In this document: in pieces, positions 36,801 through 45,800 of the stretch
Position numbering within the stretch: the stretch's first letter is position 1
How the letters are laid out: each line of letters starts with the position of its first letter
From: Cheiracanthium punctorium
Lineage: Eukaryota > Arthropoda > Arachnida > Araneae > Cheiracanthiidae
Assembly (NCBI GenBank): GCA_038373885.1
Contig: JAWZYV010012241.1
Coordinates: 558,001 to 622,000, forward strand
Reading direction: 5' to 3'
DNA length: 64,000 bases
The notes under the pieces: model-generated
Told to the model about the DNA's origin: nothing
Database searches by the model: none
The model's input: only the letters and a program-made list of their open reading frames with translations
Made by a program: the position numbers and the translations under genes

Positions 36801-39800
36801 TTCTAAATGATTCAAAATAGTCCTGGGAATTCGTTTTACATGCAGGGTGCAAACAAAAGTCTGGGGGTTTACTTAAATAACTCTTAAGTGCAGATTGCTG
36901 AAGTTTAAAACAAGTGACTAACTGTGGGAAAAGGATGTGCTTTGGGTTTCAGCAGCTTTTAAAAAGAACATATGTAGTAGCCTTTCAAAATTCTTCTCTT
37001 ATTCAGTTGTGATCTTACAAGTTTTCTGTTCTGATTATATAATCAATGTTACTCTGTGTAGACTCGTGGTGGCCGTTCTAGGGGACATATTTTGATAAAA
37101 CTGGGTAAATGCATTACATGGAACTTGAGGAAAAGAAATCAGCAATTTAAAAAAATGGCTCAAATTTCAACTGATAGATGGTGCTTTTCATGTAGAAAGC
37201 ATATATTTCATGAAAATTTGAAGTGTTTTAAAAAGGCTATTCCTTAACACCATGCAATCATGCTTAACCATGCCTTTAGAGTAGAAAAAGCAATCTTCTT
37301 TCTTTATAAAATAAAATAAGATGCATTTCATGCATTTGCTGTTCATAAATTGCAAATGTATAGAAGTAATTTTATGATTTCCTAACCCTCCCATTCTCAC
37401 TTGTAAAAGCAGCTTATCTTTGTGATCGAGTTGTTTCATCAGAACTCTAGTAATTTATCAACAGTACTACAAGAATATCAATGCTTGGAAAGCTTATGAA
37501 AATGGCTTACACAAATTTGGAGCTATTCAAAAAGGCCAGTAGTCGCTGACATATAAGCAAATTTTGTTCTTTTTTTAATCAGAACTGCAGTAGTTTATAA
37601 ATTATGCAGTGAGAATATTGACGCTCGAAAGACATAAGTCCTTTTCGTAAGCATTTCAAGAATTAATATTCTATCAGTGCCGTTGATAAATTACAGCAGT
37701 TCTGATTAAAAAAGCTTGATGATTTGCCTAAAAAGCTCCAAATTTGCCTAATGTATTTTCTATGTGAGAAGCGTCATCCATCAGCCAAAATATGAACTAC
37801 TCTTTTAATTGCAGATTTCTTTTCTGCAGGGTCCATATAACATATTTACCTAGTTTCAATGAAATACCTCTATCAAAATGGGATCTACATTCTGCTTAAG
37901 TCTAAATAGGGTAATTTTAATCATAACCACCCTGTAAAAGGAGTATTTGAAAAGTTCAATGAACTGAATAGTTCAAAAAATAAAGAAAACAATAGATACG
38001 AACATAATCCTTTATTAGGTTACAAAGTAATTGTCATTAGCTACACTGCACTTTTTGTAATGTGCGTAAAGCTTTTAGTAACTATCAAATAATGTCTCAT
38101 TGGAGATTTTTTGAAAGGAGCATGTCACGTGCCTTTGGATATCTGTTAAGTGAAGGCCTTTCAGAACTTCCTAGAAACAGGAGAACTAAAAGAAGTGTGC
38201 AGGAGCTAAGTCTGCAGAATATGGCGCATGACAATAATAGACGATAAACATTTAAGGCTAAAGTTACTGATGTGGATTACACTGTGGGAATAATGACTGT
38301 TATGTAAAAGATACAACACTGCTTCTGTTCCATAAACTCACACTAATAATATATGGGCTTCCTTCACTGTTACCTCCAGTTTACAGCAAAAATTGTCAGT
38401 AACACCCTGCTCCATTGCACCATGACACGAGTTCTCACACATCTCCCATTCAAATGGTCACAGCAATTGCATTTTGACAAGGTGGTTTCACAGGCCATGT
38501 CTAGAAAGTAGCACTTGCTGATCTATCTCAGTCTATGCATGACCACACCTTCTCAAAAACTGTACTACCTCACAACATTATTCACTGAAAATTTCAGACA
38601 CTCCTTTTAGATAATTTCAAACATTCTTACTAAAAGTCAAAATTATATAAATTCCAAAAGTTGCTTCTTTCTTCATAAAATAAAATAAGATGCATTTCAT
38701 GCATTTGCTGTTCATAAATTGCAAATGTATAAAAGTAATTTTATGATTTCCTAACCCTCCCCTTCTCACTTGTAAAAGCAGCTTAAGCAAATGAAAATCT
38801 AATAACAAAAATGAAACTAGTATTACTATTTCTTTAGTTAACTGTCCCCGGCAAATTAAAGTAAAATGTGTATGTGTAAAGCTATTATAACTTAGAAAAT
38901 AAAACTTACCTATCACTATTGACATCTAGGGATGTAAGTGAATATCCAAATGATGAAGCAAACTGCTCCCCATTTAAGATTAACTGTACATCAAATACTG
39001 TATCGTCTTTCTTCGTAAAAAACACTACTTGGCCAGTACCATTTGAACGAGGAGCCCCAGCAACAAAGCTTCTTTTGTTCCCAAAGAATATACCCGTCGT
39101 AATAGACATGCCTGAAAAAAAAAATCAATAGAAAATAATTTGTTTGTAAATAATGCTATTGATTGAAAAGTATGCATTCTGAAAAATATAACCATTTTTC
39201 TTTTTAAAAGGGTGAATAGGAAGCAGAGGAAGCTTTTACCTAAGTAACTGTATTTGTCAACAGGAGAAGTTTCTTCCAAATGTGGGCCATAATACCAACG
39301 TTTATCATCTTTGATTCGAAATGAGACAGTGTTTGTGAACACAGTTCCTCTCCATGTAAAAGGCCCAGGTGTCCCAAAAATGATTGTATTATCCTAAATG
39401 GAATAATTAAAATCAATATAGCTACTGAATTATGATGCAAATGCACACACACACAAAATAAATAAACAATATTCAAAGAGCCAACAAAACCCCGAAAATG
39501 TTGTCAAATGTGCCTCAGCAAGAAAAAGGTGTAGCTTTGTTGCCATGGATAATCATGAAACAAGTTTGCAAGGGAACAAAAGAATTTAGTCAAACGTTTA
39601 ACAACGGAAAAAGGTTGGAAACATAGTCAGTCTAGGTGAGAAATGGGATATTTTGATTTGGTCCAACATTTTTCTAATGAATTTACAAAAAGCATTTCAT
39701 AAATTCCAGAGGTCTATCCAGGAATTTTTTTCAAGGTCCCATTTTTGTAAAAATTGCTTATTTTTGTGAATTTCAACACTTATATTTGTGAATTTTCATA

Positions 39801-42800
39801 ACCAATTTTCAATAAAAGTCACCTTTTTAATAAAATAATTGATAAAACAGATTAAAATATAGGGTAAAATGCCAATGAAAGGCTGTTTTAATTTATCGTA
39901 TTTTTGTGAAGGGAGCATTTTAATCGATTGTACTTTTACAAAGAGGCTGTTTTAATTGATTTACTTTTGTGAAATGGCCATTTTAATTGTTAGGTTGAGC
40001 CTGTAGGTAATGTGCAGAAATTTGTATACAGCCCCAATGCAGATAGAAAGCCTTTATTAAGAAAGTGTGATTCCAGAAAAATCTGCAGGTGTTAAAAACC
40101 GTTCATTAGTGACCACCTGAAGGTCGACTAAAAACATGCGGTATTCTCAAAAGAATTTAGCACAAAAGTTGCGTCAGGAGTTTAATAAAAGCAAGTCTCA
40201 AAAATATACAGAATGGAACAGAATAAGGGATAATGTTGGAAGGAATGGAATTCATGCACGTGCAAAAGTCATTGATATCATAGAAAAGTGTACTTCAGCT
40301 AAATGTCAGGACAGGAAATTTATTAATAATTTTAAGCGTTGCGCTCGGAAGAGTTAAAAGAAATCTTGGTGAAAGTCGAACATATAAATTTCATCTTTTG
40401 GCGTTCTTTGAAAAGAGTGGGAAAAACGAATGTTCGCTAGCTAGAAATCATTTTTGTGTATCACGGGACGCCTTGCAGTTTTACAAAGAGAGCAACCGCG
40501 ACAGAAGAGGGAACCATTGAATGCCTGACCTTTGTGGTCAGGACGTAGCGGTTAATTTGCGGGAAGCTTTTGATGTTGGTCGGTGAGAATTCGTTGGCAA
40601 AGCTTCAGAAAAGAAAAAAATATAATAAACATCAAGGGGAGAAAAATTGAAAATAAAATTTAAGAAAAACATGGAGGTGTTGACGATAAGGCTGTAGAAA
40701 TCCAATGAGAAAGTGTGAGAATTGAGAAATGACCAATGGCAAGTTAGAGAGAGGTAAATTTCGGGCAAAAGAGTTAGTAACTGGTCGGTTTAGGAGAATT
40801 AGGAGCCACAGAGTGGCTAAACTAATTATTTATGAGTTTAGGCAAGAAAATGGGGGACGAAGATTTGAGCAAAACTGGACTGCACAGCCAGAGAAGGCAG
40901 ATTTCCACAGATTTTCAGAGATTTTATTAGATTTTTTTGAGATTTCTCAGAGTTTCTTAAGAATTTTCAGAATTTTACATATGTGATCATCATTAGTGGA
41001 TATTTATATAAATAAGTGTGTTTTAAAAAAAATAAAACTAAAAATGATCATCACTGCTCTGCACCGGATTACAGGTAAATTCCAATTGCCATCCTTTCCA
41101 TATTGAGTGACTTATTTTTAATAATTAATAATATTGTTTATGATTGCTAAAGTAGTTAGAATGCGTTTTGGTAAACAATAATAATTTAATTGTTCTAAAT
41201 TAAGCCATTTTCGAGATCAGTTTAAATTTTTTTTGTAAATGTAAATAAGATTTATTAAATGTCTGTTATAGTTAATATTTTAAATGTCTGTTATAGTTAA
41301 TATTTTAAATCCATTTATTTCTTTCCTTAGAAAACACAACGCAATGTAAAATTTTATTTTACACTTATGTAGAACAGTTTAAATACCTTTTATGAGTTAA
41401 AAATAAATTACCGATGGGTCTTTATAAAATTGAATCCAATTATTTCATACCTTATTTCACGGCTAAACTAAGGAATAAATTGAAAAAACACTCAAAATAC
41501 TGGTGTTAAACGATAAAGTAATTAAAAAACTTTGTAAAAAACACACATAAGAAGTAAAAGGAAAAAGGCCTTTTTCCTTTTACTTCTTATGTGTGTTTTT
41601 TACAAAGTTTTTTAATTACTTTAAGGAATAAATTATTTCACCCATTTATTTCATGTTTTAATAGGTCGCACCGTAACATAATCAATTGTAATTTTGTGAA
41701 GGAGCTGCAAAACAGACCCAATTTTTACCAGCATCGACCTCTGAATTCATTTCATTCCAAGGGCAGATCCAGAGGGAGGGCATAGAGGGCGACCCTCTCC
41801 TCCCCCTTTGAGAGAAATATATTCACACTAAATAGAATGGGCACTTTGATAATGATGGCATATTTAATGCGATTCTCAATTGGCACTGAAGCTTTCCACA
41901 CCTATGAAAAAATTTCTGGATCAGTCCTTGTTCCATTCCATACTTCACAGCCTCTTTCAAAGATATTTTTTAAAAAACAATGGGCACACATACTTCAGCA
42001 ATATCTCCACTTGTTCCAGCTTGACAGTAGCCATACTGTTCATGAGCTTTGTTGACAGCTCGATTATTACAAGGTTGCCATGCTCTGCTATATTGCAGAT
42101 TCTCCTTGAGAGAGTAACAAATTCCTTGGCCCCACTGATAGTCATCGCCAGCAATGACAAATCTATGTGCACAAGCCTGAAATTAAATAAGGGAAAAAAA
42201 CTGACAAAAAGAGAGCAGCACACCACACTTTATTACAAAAACTATTCGCATAAGTAAGAATCAAGTAAGATGCTGAGGGCAACAACAGCTTACTTGGACA
42301 TAACCTCCGAACTGCACATTAAAGTACCTACTTTCCAAGATGGGACTGAAATGCTTAGTAGTTTTTCTTATTGCTGTAATAGTTGCTTGCAGTCACATTG
42401 GTGGCTGAACTATTAGAACTAGCACGTACTGAGTAGTACTCTGGCCAAGTACCCAGCACTCAGACATTGGTCAAGTGCCAAGTAGTGAGGGGCAAACAAA
42501 TCATAAGTTTACAAATGAAAAATTTTGAACTTTTTGAAATAAAAACATTATTAACCTTACACAAATTAAATAAAACCATAACATTATCGTTTTATCACAA
42601 GTTAACACAAATTAAATAAAACCATAACATTATTGTTTTAAATATATTTAATTTTTGCAGCATGTAGTAGTATTCAATTTTATTCTTTAAATTGTTTCAT
42701 AAAATATTTTTAGACTGATATGTTAAGTATAAATTTGATCATTAAAACTTCTCTTTAAAATATGGTTAGATGAGAAACAACATGCTTTCATATGAAGTGT

Positions 42801-45800
42801 TTCAGAGCTTTAGCAACATGTCTGTGTGTATAGTACATATATCATATAAAACTAAAAATCCTCATTTCCAATTTCCTACCAGTTCCCTTTAAAATTTTGT
42901 AGAATGTAACAATTTTCGTTTTTAAGCAAAGGATTTTATTTAGGATCTAAATTTAGTAAAAGGCAATTGTATTTCTCTTGGACCCCTTGTCTTACAGACA
43001 ATGTGGAACCACAAAAATTTCCACAGAGCTAAGACCTGGTCATTTTAATAGCCAATAAATACAAAAACTTTTGGATAAGTGACCAGTGTTATAAATCACA
43101 TGCCAAGCAGTTTAAAAAACAGTTCAAGAGAGAGTGCTTTTTTCTCCATGGCTTCTTTAGCCATAGAAATCTGTATGAAATCCTGCTAAAACTTTTAAAT
43201 AAAATATTTTGTTGTTCTAGAACACAATGGCATGGCTGAACAGTGCAGGCCTCAGCCCAACATTTAGGCTGTTGTGCCACTGAGTTTAGTTTAATTCATT
43301 GAATTTGGAAAATTGTACAGTGCAAATAAACATTTTGTAACTTTGAAACATTTATTTTTGCATTACAAGCCTGAATAATGACATACCAAGGTCTATATTA
43401 AAGTGAATCATTAAATTATGTTTGCCAAGCATCATATTTTTTATCTTCTAAATCTCATCATACTAAAATCCTACTAATATTATAAATGTGAAAGTTTGCA
43501 TGTTTGTCACTCTTTCATGCTGAAATGGTTGGATGGATTTGGACGAAATTTGGAACAAAGATAGCTTATACCCTAGTAATACATCAGATAACTTAAATTT
43601 CAAATTCAAACTACTTTAGAAGATATTAACAAAAACTGTAGAAATGAGCACCACAGAATTACTCATGCTTTTCAAACAAAGCAGAAAAGCTAGCACAAGC
43701 ATGCTGAATCCCTGCATTTGGAAAATCACGAAGTGGAAATTACGCAAGTTTTACACAATCAAAGTGTGTTACTTAAAGCTCAGAATTTTCAAATTGCAAG
43801 TAAGATCCCTTAGATAACAGTATTTTAAAATTATAGATAATGTGTTTTTCCAATGCGAGATAGCTAATTGTAACCTTTTAAAAGCATTATTTTGGCATGC
43901 CACTTGTTTACGAGTAGAATATTTGGCATAACTGTTATAAATTATGCCACAATATTATAGCAGTATATTTGCCACCATGGGGACATTAAATGCTTTGATC
44001 TGCTGAATTTGTCAATCCTACAAGAATACAGATAAGAATGCATGGGAAGTTGTTCTAATTTCAACCTTATATTAAAAGTCTATAATTGGTCTATATTAAA
44101 GTGAATTATTAAATTATGTTTGTTTCTCAAGCATCATATTTTTTTCATATTCTAAACCAAGGGCGGATTAAAGGGGGGGGGCGGAGGGGGCGACCGCCCC
44201 CCGAGAAGAAAGAAATTAATGTAAAAGATCCTATTTTACTTCCATAAAATGGATGTATATGTCTATCTTCTAACTAACCGCCCCCACCGACAAACTATCC
44301 GCCCCCTCCCGACAAACTTGCAATAATCCGCCACTGTTCTAAACTTCATCACACTAAAATATACAGACAATAAAAGAAATATTCTTATTATTAAGTTAAC
44401 ACTAATCATTATTACTGTCATAAAAATATATAAAGATACTGTGAAAAATATTTAGTCCAAATGTAATTTTTTTTTTTACCAATACATATCCTCCAGGTCC
44501 TTGACTGCGCACAGTAACTCCCAACCATTGGTCATCTTTGATAACTCTCTGTGAACCATGATCTGTAAATGTGCAGAAGAAAAATCAATACATTTTAGTG
44601 AAATCTGTCACATATCTGAAATCAAACATACTGATTTATTTTTGTAGCTGAAAGTTGCCTAGCCTATTGCTGTTGGAAATACCAACATTTCTAGTAGACT
44701 CTATAACAGAACTTCACCAAAATGTTTTATTCAATACATAAAAGTATTAAGTTTAAAGACTGTTCCTTTAAGAAATAATGCCATTAAATGGAAAAAAAAT
44801 AGTTTGTTAAAACACATGTATAAAAAATAGTACCGAATATAGATTTGTGTCACCGTTTTAGACTGTACCACCATAAACATAAATTTTGAAAATGGTACAA
44901 AATGTACACTTCAGGTAGTACTAAGTAGAGCTGTGCCAGATATTTCATATGAGAAATCTTCATACCAGCTTTTTTTTTTTTTTTTTTTTTTAAATCCACG
45001 GATATTTGAAGAAAACAAAAATCTGAATCCATCTCAGCAAAAAGACATTATCCAGATCCAGATCTGTCAAAGCAAAAAAGATTTATCCAGATCCCCTTTC
45101 TTTCAGCAGATCTTCGATGGATTTTTTAATGGTGTTTCAGGATAAGTCAAAGAAATGAAAAAATCAAATTATTCGACAATAATAATTTTGTTTTTGGTAT
45201 TCTTTGCTTTAAAGATGAAAAGAAAACTGTTGAAAATAAGTCTCTACAGCCGTCAGCCAATTCTTGTACATATCCTCTATATTCTCCAGATCTGGTACCT
45301 GCAGACTTCTTCCTCTCTTCTGCAGAACTGTCTCTTTACATACTGAAAAAAACGATAAACCTGTATCCATTTCAAAACTTTTAGAAAAATTTCTTAAAAA
45401 TCGGAAATTTTTGCAAAGCGTGTACTCTTCGAAAAATCTTGCAGCTCAGATCCATATTTAAGAATTTTTTCTGAAAATTTCACAAAAGCCACAGCTTTTT
45501 CGCTTACTGCAGTGTGTAAAGCAGCTTATGAAGAACCATCTGGAATTTTTTGGAGACCATGGTGCTATTAGTTTATTTCAATTTGTGTACCAAGACTAAA
45601 AACAGAATTCTTTTTTTCGAAGAACAGCCTTAATTGGATGCCAATAAATCAAGTATTTTTTGGGGGAAATTCTCTGCATTTTTCACCTTTTGTGAATTTC
45701 AAAAGGGGAAAAATGTAGAGAATTTCCCCACAAAAATACTTGATTTATTGACATGCAATTAACAAAAATCTGAAATTTCTAGATCCCCCTAAATTTTTTT

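Larger units (their letters stand above)
39707..41743. mobile_element. Possible long element with CAGAGGTC ends
   Basis: The left end CAGAGGTCTATCCAGGAATT and the right end CAGCATCGACCTCTG match the two ends of the short element at 58499-58735. Interior left and right portions (TTTTGTGAATTT..., CAATTTTTACCAGCAT) also match. The 1.65 kb between (about 39995-41660) has no counterpart in the short copy and includes the foldback at 41520 and a frame at 40136-40357 of unknown nature. It could be one element or two independent remnants. Confidence 0.45.
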
